Below, piece after piece: positions 22,604 to 33,155 of a stretch of DNA of 64,000 nt (within the stretch, counting starts at the first letter, position 1; every line of letters starts with the position of its first letter). The notes under the pieces are model-generated. The model made no database searches. It was not told where the DNA came from and saw nothing but the letters and a program-made list of their open reading frames with translations. The stretch spans positions 31,241,920 to 31,305,919 of the forward strand of contig OW386285.2 in assembly GCA_936432065.2 (NCBI GenBank). The letters are read 5' to 3'. This stretch comes from Rutpela maculata (taxonomy: Eukaryota; Arthropoda; Insecta; Coleoptera; Cerambycidae). The position numbers were made by a program, and so were the translations under genes.

Positions 22604-25444
22604 ATGTCTAATGGTTTTAATCAGACGTTAACTCCCCCCACTCTAGATATGTACTATCAAAATGTGCGCGAACTAAACACCAAAACACACGATTTGCTTA
22701 ATGCAATTTACACCTGTCACTATGATATCATTGCGCTTAGTGAAACTTGGCTTCAGTCTAATGTTTTAAATTCCGAGTTTTTCAGTAGCGAATACTCGGT
22801 CATACGGGACGATAGAAATATTTTACATACTCAGGCAAAGAGAGGCGGTGGAGTCTTATTAGCTGCAAATAAAACAGTTACATTTGATGAAGTTGATTTA
22901 GATTTTATTCATGATGCCGTCCCCTGTATAGATATAGTCGGAGCCAGAATGAAAGTACGCCTATACACATTCTTTATTTTTGTGGTTTATATTCCACCTG
23001 GTTTAAACATAACCTTTTATAATCAATTATTTGAGTGTCTTGAAACCCTCGAACATATTCGTGAAGGTGATATCTTCTTTGTTGGTGATTTTAATATTCC
23101 CGAGTATCATGATTGTTGCTTACGTAATATTTACACTGATCTAGCATTGCTATTAAAGTCTTTCTCTAATTTCTATGACCTGAAACAATATAATAATATA
23201 CTTAATCAAAATAACAGGGTGTTAGATCTAGTCCTATCCAATAAAAATTGCGATGTTGTAAAATCTAAAGATGTACTACTTCCTGAAGATCTTCATCATC
23301 CCGCACTTAACATAGGTATAATTTGTAAAGTATCCGTGAAAAATAATGTATTTCCGCTGAACAATACTGAAGCTTTTAATTTCCGAAAAGCAGACTTTTT
23401 AAATTTATATACTCATTTAAACTCACTTGATTGGACATTTTTATCTGAGATTCAGGACTGTAACTTAGCATGTGAGAAATTTTATGAGCTGCTGATGTAT
23501 GTTTTTGAATTATATGTCCCCAAACACGTGTCACGCCCCAGAAAATACCCACCTTGGTATACAAACAGTATTATCTTGGACATCAAGAAAAAAGCGATTC
23601 TGTGGAGAGATTATAAAAAACATAACAATGCAAAGTCTTATGACGAATTTAAACAGTTAAGAGCAAAAATAAAAATCGATGTTAATAACTCCTACAAAAA
23701 TTATCTGAATGGATTACAAAATAATATTAAATCAAACGCGAAACAGTTCTGGTCCTATGTAAATTCCAAAAGAAACAGTGGCTCTTTGCCTGATCATGTA
23801 ATATATAACGACCGTGAATACAGAAATCCCTTAGACATTTTCAACGCTTTTGCCTCGTTTTTTAAAACTGCATATACTCCGAATAACGCTAACTGGAACC
23901 CTGGTGATGTACTTAGCACAACAAATTTCACGCATATAAATATGTTTAATGAAGTAAATGTTTTAGAAGCTTTACTAAAACTGAAGCCTAAGTTCACTAA
24001 GGGACCGGATAACATACCGGCTTTTATTATTAGAGACTGTGCGTACGCTTTTGTTTACCCACTAACGATTATTTTTAATTTATGTTTAAAATCCGGTGTA
24101 TTCCCAGATCGGTGGAAATTATCCAGAGTGTGTCCAATTTTTAAAAAGGGAGATAAAAGCTACGTTGCAAATTATCGTCCTATTACGATAATTAGTAATT
24201 TCGCCAAAGTCTTAGAAATTTCTTTATATGACCAAATTTATAATAATGTGCGAGGGCAGATCAGTATATCTCAACATGGCTTTGTAAAGAGTAGGTCAAC
24301 AGTTACAAATTTATTCACTGTCACACAATTTATTTCTGAGGCTATCGATGGGGGCAAACAAGTTGACGTTATATATACTGATTTTTCCAAAGCTTTTGAC
24401 AGACTTGACCACGGCATTCTCCTACATAAACTTAAAGTATTCGGTTTTTCAGACTTGCTATCATCTTTTTTAACTGGAAGGAGCCAATATGTAGAATACC
24501 GTGGCTTTAAGTCTGATCAATTTCTAGCTACTTCCGGAGTACCCCAAAGCTCAGTGCTGGGGCCTCTATTATTTATTTTATTTATTAACGATTTAGTGAC
24601 TTATGTTGATGTCAACTGTCTGCTATATGCTGATGACATGAAATTGTATTATACTGTTGATACTGACGAGGATTGTGCGTTACTCCAAAGTAATTTAAAT
24701 TATGTTAATGACTGGTGTCTTCTAAATAATCTGCCTCTAAACATCGCCAAATGTAACGTTCTGTCTTTCTGCAGAAAGAATAATCCACTGTTATTCGATT
24801 ATGAGTTGAACGATACCGCATTAAATAGATCAGATGAGTTTAATAACTTGGGGGTTCTATTCGACTCGAAACTAAATTTTAACAAACATATAGAAAATAT
24901 TGTTCTCTCTGCTTATAAAAGTTTGGGTTTTGTGATTAGAAATTCAAGTGGTTTTGATGACATTGAATTATTAAATCTTCTTTATTCTGCATTTGTTAAA
25001 TCCAGAGTTGAATATGCTTCACTTATTTGGAATCCAGGATATAATAAATATTGTAATTGCATAGAGAATGTACAACGGCGCTACCTAAAATTCGTTTCAT
25101 ACAAAATTGAGCATGTATATCCCGCTGTTGGCTTCGAACATGGACAGTTGCTAAATAGATTTGGTTTTCTTAGTTTACACGACCGCAGGAAACTTTGTTC
25201 TCTTTTGTTTTTGCACAAGTTAATTTTTAATCTCATCGATTGCCCTAACATCTTGAATATGTTAAATTTTCATGCCCCCTCATTTGAGACGCGTAATCAT
25301 AAAACATTTTATCTTCCCACTCCACGAACAAATGCTCTGATGTTCTCTCCCTTATTTTTTATGTGTAACACATACATGTCAATTGAAGGACAGCTTGATA
25401 TATTTTACTCGAGTATTTCAAGTATTAAGTGTATCTTTTCGTAG
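22604..25444 (+). CDS. LINE ORF2: endonuclease-reverse transcriptase
   Basis: 946 codons, intact. The N-terminal third is an APE-type endonuclease: YYQNVRELNTK near residue 17, LSETWL near 46, FVGDFNIPEY near 160 and the terminal histidine block HHPAL near 230; the usual SDH is LHH here. The RT follows: GPDNIPAFIIRDC, YRPITIISNFAKVLE, HGFVKSRST, the palm YTDFSKAFDRLDH near 590, SGVPQSSVLGPLLF near 644 and catalytic YADD near 675. The thumb has NNLGVLFDSKLNF, then a C-terminal R-x-x-K region. No RNase H, consistent with Jockey/CR1. The enzyme nicks target DNA and copies element RNA at the nick. The frame is open upstream of the ATG back to the ORF1 stop, so the true start could lie up to 19 codons earlier. 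Confidence 0.93.
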   Translation: MSNGFNQTLTPPTLDMYYQNVRELNTKTHDLLNAIYTCHYDIIALSETWLQSNVLNSEFFSSEYSVIRDDRNILHTQAKRGGGVLLAANKTVTFDEVDLDFIHDAVPCIDIVGARMKVRLYTFFIFVVYIPPGLNITFYNQLFECLETLEHIREGDIFFVGDFNIPEYHDCCLRNIYTDLALLLKSFSNFYDLKQYNNILNQNNRVLDLVLSNKNCDVVKSKDVLLPEDLHHPALNIGIICKVSVKNNVFPLNNTEAFNFRKADFLNLYTHLNSLDWTFLSEIQDCNLACEKFYELLMYVFELYVPKHVSRPRKYPPWYTNSIILDIKKKAILWRDYKKHNNAKSYDEFKQLRAKIKIDVNNSYKNYLNGLQNNIKSNAKQFWSYVNSKRNSGSLPDHVIYNDREYRNPLDIFNAFASFFKTAYTPNNANWNPGDVLSTTNFTHINMFNEVNVLEALLKLKPKFTKGPDNIPAFIIRDCAYAFVYPLTIIFNLCLKSGVFPDRWKLSRVCPIFKKGDKSYVANYRPITIISNFAKVLEISLYDQIYNNVRGQISISQHGFVKSRSTVTNLFTVTQFISEAIDGGKQVDVIYTDFSKAFDRLDHGILLHKLKVFGFSDLLSSFLTGRSQYVEYRGFKSDQFLATSGVPQSSVLGPLLFILFINDLVTYVDVNCLLYADDMKLYYTVDTDEDCALLQSNLNYVNDWCLLNNLPLNIAKCNVLSFCRKNNPLLFDYELNDTALNRSDEFNNLGVLFDSKLNFNKHIENIVLSAYKSLGFVIRNSSGFDDIELLNLLYSAFVKSRVEYASLIWNPGYNKYCNCIENVQRRYLKFVSYKIEHVYPAVGFEHGQLLNRFGFLSLHDRRKLCSLLFLHKLIFNLIDCPNILNMLNFHAPSFETRNHKTFYLPTPRTNALMFSPLFFMCNTYMSIEGQLDIFYSSISSIKCIFS

Positions 25445-25632
25445 TAATCTGTAATTTTATTTTAATATTCTTTTAATCTGTTAGTGTATATAATCTGTTC
25501 TTTTTCCTTTTTGTCTGTTTGTATATTATTTACCATTAGGTATAAATTATTGTATTGTTTTTTTTTTCCCACCCCGTAATTGGTTTTTACTGTGGGGTGG
25601 TGTAACTATATAAATAAATAAATAAATAAACA
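25445..25632 (+). other. LINE 3' UTR and AAAT tail
   Basis: Follows ORF2 directly. It contains ttttttttcccaccccgtaattgg and its near-inverse part actgtggggtggtg, which could form a hairpin, then tataaataaataaataaata. The simple-repeat tail marks the 3' end of the insertion. Confidence 0.75.
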
Positions 25633-25647
25633 AACTGCCCGGTCACA

Positions 25648-25936
25648 TTAAAGATGGAGACTGTGAAGTAGTATACAATATGGTATAACTTTGAACTCTT
25701 GCAGATAACACTGGTAATTGCGAATATGTGATTCGGCTAAGAACACAGATGGTAAGATTGCCAGTTGAGCAAAATTTGACGCGTCGGAAACATCACGAGG
25801 TACCCAAAGATCAGACTTGCTAACGTCCAAATTTTCTCCATATTTTCTTAGGCCTCTGAGATATGGACTATGCGTATTGATGCTTGCGAGATATGTCTGA
25901 AGACGTTTGTTATGAATTCCTTGGATAGGCCATGCT
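25648..25936 (-). pseudogene. Unrecognised open stretch, coding-like composition
   Basis: The minus strand is open for about 96 codons with less AT than its surroundings; an ATG lies at 25830. It includes RLQTYLASINTHSPYLRG, DLWVPRDVSDASNFAQL and AILPSVFLAESHIRNYQCY. I do not recognise the family. The last motif is loosely like the ILP...I..YH region ahead of integrases in BEL/Pao retrotransposons, but the required His/Cys pattern is not seen. It begins just after the LINE tail, so it may be part of the sequence that the LINE inserted into. It could equally be an exon. Uncertain. Confidence 0.3.
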
Positions 25937-27352
25937 CATAAATCTTTCGCTTTAGATTTACCCATAAAAAAATAAAATGGGGTAATGTCAGAGGAGCGTG
26001 CGTGCCATATTATATTACCAAACTACCCAAATACAGTTAAATGCAGAATTTCACATTTCCTTATATTTTAACCACTCTGAGTGTTAATACGAAATTCTGG
26101 CTATGACTAAGTACTTCTCAGATTAAGCAAGATATTTGATGAAAAATGACTTTTTATTAAAATGTGAGTGTAATTAGGTGCATTTGAGGCGACACTATAT
26201 ATGTTATATCTATACCGAATAAGCGAAATTGCTGAATTTATGCATTATTTCTCTGGCACGTGTATATATCTTGTATATCTCAGTGCAGTTTGTCTGTAAG
26301 TTATTTAGGAAATAACATTTTCAGCTTGCGCTTGTAGTTTTGCAATTTAAACGCTGGAACTGTATAGAATTTACGTTTGTTTAGTACATCTGGGTTTTTC
26401 CGTCCGTAGGGTTGGCTCAGTTGATGTAAGGATATAAATTAGAGTACTTTGGACTGTCATGTTTTGTGAATAAAAGTTCTTAGAAGCCCAAGTAGTTTAT
26501 GGACTCCTCTTCAATAATTGGGATATGCACAGTAAAAGCTATTACTCTTCTAGGAAATATGTATATGCCTGAATCAACTCGAAACAATTTGTCCGCTTAG
26601 AGTTTCTTATTAAAATACTAAACAGAAGTTCGCTTTTCTGAAAGTGTACACAAATGCTTAAAAAAATATATATAGCGAGCCCCAAGCAATTGAACACTGA
26701 GCAACTACATGTAGATTTATTTATTCTATTTAGGATTATCATCTCCACCATTGGTAGATATGGAATGGTAAACATTTAGAAAAATGGGTATAACGTTAAT
26801 ATAGCCAGCCTATGATTTTTATAAGTACAACAACGGAGCTTTTCCACACGCTAGAAAAATGTTGCAGGAGCAAGATTACGTTTTTAGATTGATTCTTGAC
26901 AGCGCACCTTTTACGATTAAACACATATTACCATACTAGGCACTGTGCAACTTTCGGCAGCCCATTACCAAAACTACTACTCCCACTCTACCTTTCTCAC
27001 CTTTCTCTGTCCCCTTTCTTCATCTTTTTCTTCCGTTTGTCAAAAACAAACCAAGGTTTTAACTAGTATTCGCAAATCCTTGGTCCCAAAACTTATAAAC
27101 AAAAAATTATAAAATTAGCAGTCCAGTATAGCCGCTGCTACTTCAGGTGCATTGTTTGAATCTGATTTTCGCATAATTTTTCCCGCCTCATGTTTAAAAA
27201 TTTGCATTTGGCCTATAGTCAACCATAATTTTTATTGGTTCTATTCATTCAGTTTTGTTAAGTTTTTGAATATTGTTTTTATCAAGTCTACCTAATAAAC
27301 ATACTACGTAGGTAAGAGTAGATTATAAGTTTCATGTATTATTTTAATATCA
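25937..27352. other. No recognisable feature
   Basis: AT-rich with a pyrimidine-rich tract at 26970-27040 (ctttctcacctttctctgtcc). No sustained frame with a recognisable motif. Confidence 0.4.
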
Positions 27353-29338
27353 TCTTATTGGACCAAGAAGCTGGAGGAAGAAGAGAAAGCAAATAAAGAA
27401 CGAACAAAACTAATAAAAGAAACAGACCACTGGCCCTTGGATAAGCCACCATCAAAAGACCAACTGCTAGAAATAATAGCCAGAGCTAGAAGAAACATCG
27501 CACCTGGAGTAGATAAAATAAATAACGAGTTAATACACTACGGCAAGGAAAAACTAAAGGAGCAAACCCTAGAAATCATCACCAGGGTATGGACAGAAAA
27601 CACACCTCTGTCTACGGAATGGACCAAGACTATACAAATACCCCTCCCAAAAACCAACTCGCCACAGACCATAGAAGACTACAGAAGAATAACACTCTGC
27701 AGCATAGGATACTAATACTACGCACAATTCCTGCTCGAGCAACTAAAGAAGTACATTGGAAGACCGCCAGACAGCATTCATCAAAGGCAGATCAACGGAC
27801 GACCACATGTACACCACCAGAAGAATACTGGAAGAAAAATGGAGAGAAGGGACAAAACTGCATATAGCCGCTATAGATCTCCAAAAGGCATTCGATACCA
27901 TCAGTCATGAAGCCATAGTCAACACCCTGTATAACAAAGGAGTGCCGCACTATCTAATAAACAAGATAATAAAAACCTGCCTTCATGAAATAACTGCCAT
28001 ACAATGGTTCGGACAAATGACGGAAACCAGACAAAAGAACAGAGGAGTCAAACAAGGATACCCCCTATCCCCCCGACTATTCACCACGGTCCTAGACCAA
28101 GCGATACAAAACACAATAAGGGAAACACCAAATTTTAACGAAGACACGGAAACACTGAGAACCCCAATCGCATTAGCCTACGCCGATGACCTCCTAATCG
28201 TCGCAGAAGAAGAGCAACAAACTCTCAACTTCTTAGAAAACATGAAACCGCATTTGGACACATCTGGGCTGAAAATAAATTTCAAGAAAAGTCTAATAAT
28301 GGAGCGAGACCCATCAACAAAAGAGAGTCGGATCAGTGGAGAAGAATACAAAATAGGTGACTACTCCCTAAGAACAACGAGCAAATTGAAATACCTAGGA
28401 ACATATCTGACGAACCAACTGAAAAGGAGAGAAACAGTAAAGGAGAGAATAAAAACAGCATACAGAGTCACAAGAGCAATTATACCGTTCATCGAGAAAA
28501 ACAAACTATCGTGTGGGGCCTGGCCAAACGGCTGTACATAGCCATCATACTGCCAACAATGACATATGGAGTTAAAAATGCGGCAACAACAAAAGCCAAC
28601 CGAAGAAGTTTGAGAAGAGCTGAAAGAGACATCATCCAATTACTCAGAAAAACAACAGGGCAAAAACAACGACATAAAACATCAACACTACTAGAAGGGA
28701 AGACAATCACAAAAAGGATAGAAATGTACGCAATGAAGTAGTGGGGACACGTCCAAAGAAGGGAACCAACACACCTACTGAAGAAAGCACTAACACTGAA
28801 CAGCAGGAAACTTAAAATTGGGAGACCATGTTACACGTGGAAAACAACAATCGAGAGGATCATGAACAAACTGGGAAAGGACCAAACATACTGGGAAAGA
28901 AAAGCGAGGGGAAAAAATGAATTTCACAAAGAAATCGGAGCGATATATACTCTACCAGAATCAGAAACGGAGGAATCAGATGCCTCAGAAGAAGAAGAAG
29001 AAGAAGACTTGTAGAAACAGAAGTACAAAAATAGGAGCACATATAGCAGCGACACAACGCGGCAACATATCTCACAAGAAGACCCAGAATAGGCAGAAGC
29101 CCAGAACAAAAAATGCAAAAAAGGGGGCTTAAACGCTCCCTCACGACATAATGCGGTAACGCATCTCACAAATACCTACACCTCCCATCCCATATTCCTT
29201 CATCATGCGCCATGTGGCTCTCGCTGCTGGCAACAAGCATGACCTTAGTCCAACCCAGCGTGGACGTAGCAGGCCCAGCTGTATAACTTGGGAGTGGCAG
29301 CAATTCCTACCGCACGCTGGTAAATCAATCAATCAATC
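27353..29338 (+). pseudogene. 5'-truncated LINE with A-rich sense strand
   Basis: RT coding sequence broken into frames at 27437-27715, 27756-28541 and 28511-28741. Motifs in order: ARRNIAPGVDKINNELIHYG, TIQIPLPKTNSPQTIEDYR, FIKGRSTDDHMYT (another frame), IDLQKAFDTISHEAI, NRGVKQGYPLSPRLFTTVLD, and LAYADDLLIVAEEE with both catalytic aspartates intact. The thumb has LKINFKKS and LKYLGTYLT. Frameshifts near 27710 and 28510, and a stop near 28740, break it. The 3' end has a GC-richer UTR (29150-29320) and a (TCAA) tail at 29322-29337. No endonuclease or RNase H is present. A-rich sense strand and simple-repeat tail fit the RTE or a related group, but clade is unresolved. Confidence 0.85.
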
Positions 29339-29899
29339 TTGGTCTTGCCCCCTTCCATTTTTTGTAATGCATTTTTTTTTTTTATCTAAAAAATGTATTC
29401 AACCATATAGTTTTGTCATCTGATAAAAATGCTTAATAAAACGAAGAGTTTAGAAAATAATAAACCCTTCCACATTCATTAGAACCTGAGATATAATATT
29501 TTTTGCGTTTCATTCTATATTTCTATACATATAAAGTGGACACGCCTTCGTTGCTCAGTTATTGGTCATCCAATTCCAAATTTGGATTGGTTTCAAATAC
29601 CTTTACTGTGTCCTTTTTGAGTAAAACAAAACTTATTTCAGTCATTGGCGTTCATTTTTATTAAGAGAAAAAGGATCGATTTTTCGAGAAGTCATATTAG
29701 GCATTTTTTTTATTGAAAAACTAATGCAATATTATTGATCAGCATGTTGTAGAACCCCGATATGGACAGGGAGCTGATCCCTCAAAACTTACGTCATAAG
29801 GTACAAAAATTTTGACCTCTAAGTTTAGTGCGCGTAGACAAGCTATTTAAGATTTTCTTTGTCTTACGCGTCAGACGTTTAGTCAGTAGAAGCTCTCAA

Positions 29900-30720
29900 C
29901 TTTTCAAAAAATGGCCAAATTTTACGTGATAAGGTACATGAAAAAAAACCAACGAGGCTTTGTGTGGAAGGCCCTCCCTAACTCAAAACAAGATCGTAAG
30001 ACAAAATATTCGGGGCTTTTGGGCCGTAAGACAAGTTTTATTTTTATAAAAAGAGCCAAAATTTACGTCATAAATATTTTTTTCGCCAAATTGTTCGTTT
30101 CCATGTACTATTCAGGAAATTTCACCGTAAGGCATAACTTGGGCTTAACTGCTTTAAGACAAAATGTTTTGTTAAGAGTTCCGAAGTTTACGTCATATGA
30201 TACATGAAAAAAATTAACGAGGAAACGTGGAAACCTCCTGTTAGCCGAGAACCGAACAGTAAGACAAAATATTCGGGTCGTAAGACAAGCCTGATATTTA
30301 TTAACAGGGACAAAATTTACGTCATAAGGTACATGAAAACTTTTTTCGACAACTTGTTCGTTTCAATATTCTATTCAGGAAACTCCCACGTAAGACAATT
30401 TTTGGGGGCTTAACTGCTGTAAGACAATTATTTTGTCACGGGAATAAAATTTACTTTATAGGGTAGGTACATGAAAAAACCAACCAGGTATTATGTGGAA
30501 ACCACCTTTAGCTAAGAACCGAATCGTAGGGAAATATATTCGGGAGTCTGGGGGTCAAGACAAATTTTACATCTCCAAAAGGGGCTAAAATCTGGGTCCA
30601 AGGGTAAATGAATATTTCTTTCCCCAACTTGTTTGCTTCGATATTTTATTAGGCACCCCGAGAAGAGACCCTCATAAGATAATATTTTTGTGGGCTTAAC
30701 TCACGTGACAACTGGGTAAT
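29900..30720 (+). repeat. Tandem modules around tttacgtcataaggtacatg (left arm)
   Basis: Two alternating submodules of about 130 bases give a ~260 bp period. One follows the core with aaaccaacgaggc...gtggaa; the other with tttttcgccaacttgttcgtttc, then attcaggaaa. Cores are near 29920, 30060, 30186, 30309 and 30448. Small frames at 29911-30207 and 30204-30413 are by-products of the array. Confidence 0.8.
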
Positions 30721-31017
30721 TTGGGTAAATCAAAAAATATATAAAAATGGTTTCTAAAAATTGTTTATACACCGGTTCGGGAAATAAGGCTTAAGGTATT
30801 TTTCTGTTTTACTTCAAAAAATATAATAGGAGACACATCATAAGCTACGACAATAAAACAGTAATTTAAAAATCTAGTTTCTCAAAACAAGAAAATTTAA
30901 CTTATAATTTTTTTAAGCGAAAAATAAAATAGAATATTTATAAATGAATCTCAAAATTTAAAACGAAATAAGTATGTAGAGAAATACTGTTGTAATTACA
31001 AATAGTCTTTATCAGAC

Positions 31018-31345
31018 TCATTTTCAGAATCTTCCGAACTGAAATTCTCTTCTGCTACTGAGGTTCCAGAATATTGCAGTAGCTTGATGTTCTTCCAGAG
31101 CTTCAGGCAGATATGGTCTGCTGTTCCACTTAGGGCAGCATCACTTTCCAGTAATATCTCAACCATTTTGTTCCGGAATTAATATCTTATGCGGATCCTA
31201 TTTTCTAGAATGGACTTACATGGTGGCAAAAGTGCAAGATCGATTTTCTTTATGGCTGAAAAAGGATCGGAAATGTTCTGAGGCTTATTCCATTTTAAAA
31301 ACAATTGAATTCTTGCTTTATTACCATCTTTGCAATTTTTGAACA
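31018..31345 (-). pseudogene. Decayed fragment of a transposon-family protein
   Basis: Minus strand. It reads SLLFKNCKDGNKARIQLFLK, then DPFSAIKKIDLALLPPCKSI, and ends in an acidic tail (SSEDSENESDKDYL) before a stop near 31018. The LPPC(K/R)S block resembles the N-terminal part of a multi-copy invertebrate protein family whose C-terminus has a CXC-type cysteine motif, such as the fragment at 38437-38683 (recalled resemblance). The fragment's 5' side is cut by the Harbinger-like insertion at 31361, and a stop lies just beyond the restored junction. Not functional. Confidence 0.45.
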
Positions 31346-31491
31346 AAAGCGAGACATTAATGGGTCGCGTGCGCGTGACGTCACAGGTCCCAGACCTTAG
31401 AAAACAAACCGCTGTCAAATGGCGACTGACTGAACCTTAGAATTAAATTTTTCGTAATCCTAGAGTTTTTATCCATATTATATCATACAAA

Positions 31492-31590
31492 ATGGCTAGT
31501 TTTTATTGTATTATAAATTGTGGAAATGTGGCAATCCGAGACAACATCAGTTTTTATATAATAACGTCGATTTACAGCCAGAAGAAGAGG
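31492..31590 (+). pseudogene. THAP-like zinc finger start
   Basis: From the ATG: MASFYCIINCGNVAI, then NISFY. THAP domains begin with a short stretch holding a C-x(2-4)-C pair followed by an SFY/FF-type motif a few residues later, so this looks like a THAP N-terminus (family knowledge, from memory). The reading breaks soon after, near a KKR-type stretch. The homologous position in the 51.9-56.2 kb copy (minus strand near 56110) begins MISFWFIINCGS, so the start is conserved between copies. Confidence 0.4.
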
Positions 31591-32455
31591 TTAGGTTAAA
31601 CAATTCCAGGCAATTAAAAGAAATGCTTTAAGTTGTTGCATGTTAATGCAAGAATGATTGTGAGAGTAATAACTGCTGCTCAAACAAGCAATAAACAATC
31701 CATGGTAAAGAAAATTAACATTTTATATTGGTTTGTCTCTATTTTTAATAACTATTTCTTATTTAAATTTTAGTTGAGCGAAGCATGAACTGCACGGAGG
31801 GAGAGTATATTTAAGAGAATACAAGTCATAATTAACAATTGACCTACATAAAATAGTAAAATACATGTTAAACATTTTATATAATATATTATCATAAAAA
31901 ATTTACAAAAATTACGTTTGCGTAGTCCAATCTATAGGTATATAAGGTATAGACGAGGGGTTAACCGCTGGAAGAAATTGTGTACATCTTATTGCATACT
32001 TCAAATAGTTTACAGTAGATACGTCAGTCTTCCATTGTTTATTTTATAAAGTGTCTTTTTCACAAAATTTACAGCGGTTAATCTCCAACCATAGCTATGT
32101 TCATTGCTAAAAAACTAAAAGGAAAGATTTCCTGTTAAGTGGTGAACATGTTTTGTCTAGACTGGCAACACAATCCCAGTGAGAATTAAAGAACCATCTG
32201 AATCTGCAATAGTCCAAGGAGTCAATGGCTTTTATTCATGATGCTAAGAGTTCATATCCTGAAAAATTAATTTCTGCATTAGTAATTATTTATAAAACAA
32301 CATTTAATTAGGCAAGCATATATGAAAAAAATGGTTGATAACTAATTCTTACCGTTGTAACAAGCTTTTATCCTGCAAATTTCTTGCAGAGTACTTCTTT
32401 CACCTAACCACAAACAGCTTCAAGAGTTCTCAATGCCTTGAATTCGTCCTTCTGT

Positions 32456-32647
32456 CTATGTAATTCTTTCAAAAATCAAGTAATTCGCAACATGCTTATG
32501 TGTAACATTTGGAAATACATCAATATTTGTACTAAAGTATTTTTTTCTCAAAATATAAGGATTTAATTCGATGGCAGCCGTATACCTAACCTCTACATCA
32601 TGAGACAATTCTGAAAAATACGATCTAACCGTCATCCTGGCGAACAA
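32456..32647 (-). pseudogene. SWIM-protein-like fragment
   Basis: Minus-strand frame with MTVRSYFSELSHDVEVRYTA, then DVFPNVTHKHVANYLIF. A shift later it continues with KDEFKALRTLEAVCG and VKEVLCKKF. From memory, an FKAxKSLEAYxxFxxGWVKxV stretch opens a family of SWIM zinc-finger proteins common in insects; the pattern fits but the finger itself is absent. The equivalent in the second copy is at 52017-52330 (plus strand). A gtaag donor-like sequence follows near 32350. Broken in both copies. Confidence 0.4.
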
Positions 32648-33155
32648 AATTGTTTATATAACAGTATTAAGAACAGTTGTAGATGTTAAATAATCCAACA
32701 ACAAGTTCTTAAATGGCACAAACACTGCAAAATTCACTTTAAAGAAACACGTTTAATCGGCGGATTTCTCAATGACAGCTGTTTGTTTTTCCTAAGGTCT
32801 CAAAATCTGTGACGTCGGCGCACGCGACCCATAAATCGTCTATTTTATTCTTTTGACAAAAAAATTGCCTTACAGCAGTTACAAAGTTGTCTTACGGCCC
32901 AAAAGCCCCCAAATATTTTGTCTTACTGTTCGGTTCTCGGAGGGGGTTTCCGCACAATGCCTCGTTGATTTTTTTCATGTACCATGTGACGTAAATTTCG
33001 GCCCTCTTAACAAAAAATTTTGTCTTAAAGCGGTTAAGCCCACAAAAATGATGTCTTACGTTGAAATTTCCTGAATATAACATGGAAACAAACAATTTGG
33101 CGAAAAAAATGTTCATGTACCTTATGACGTAATTTTTGGCCTTTTTTTATAAAAT

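Larger units (their letters stand above)
21270..25632 (+). mobile_element. Near-complete Jockey/CR1-type LINE
   Basis: Contains an untranslated leader of about 180 bases with a gtagtcaatcttcagcc-like start near 21285, ORF1 (21452-22546), ORF2 (22604-25444), a 3' UTR, and a terminal (AAAT) simple repeat at about 25610-25632. ORF1, the spacer and ORF2 are all in the same frame, separated by one TAG. Only one inactivating change is visible, the TAA at 21974-21976 in ORF1. It is the most intact coding element in the window, so it is likely to be a recent insertion. Target duplications could not be identified with certainty. Confidence 0.9.
31361..32831. mobile_element. Harbinger-like element with TAA target duplication
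   Basis: Inverted ends: tgggtcgcgtgcgcgtgacg at the left; the right end read inward is tgggtcgcgtgcgccgacgt. The similarity continues through the (a/t)ga(c/g)ctta(g)gaaaa(a/c)aaac block for about 60 bases. TAA flanks both ends (31358-31360 and 32832-32834), matching the 3 bp TWA duplication of PIF/Harbinger transposons. No transposase is present. Two gene-like fragments converge inside: a THAP-like start on the plus strand (31492) and a frame on the minus strand (32456-32647). A second element of the same kind spans 51938-56221. Confidence 0.8.

Noticed and set aside
28860..29169. Serine/leucine-rich minus-strand frames opposite the LINE
   Set aside because: Antisense shadows of the A-rich RT-coding strand.
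27359..29345. Target-site duplication of the 27.4 kb LINE from ggaccaag/cttggtc
   Set aside because: The two sequences are inverse, not direct, copies, so they cannot be a target duplication.
29911..30413. Two small plus-strand proteins
   Set aside because: They follow the ~130 bp modules of the left arm and differ only as the DNA modules differ; no independent coding signal.
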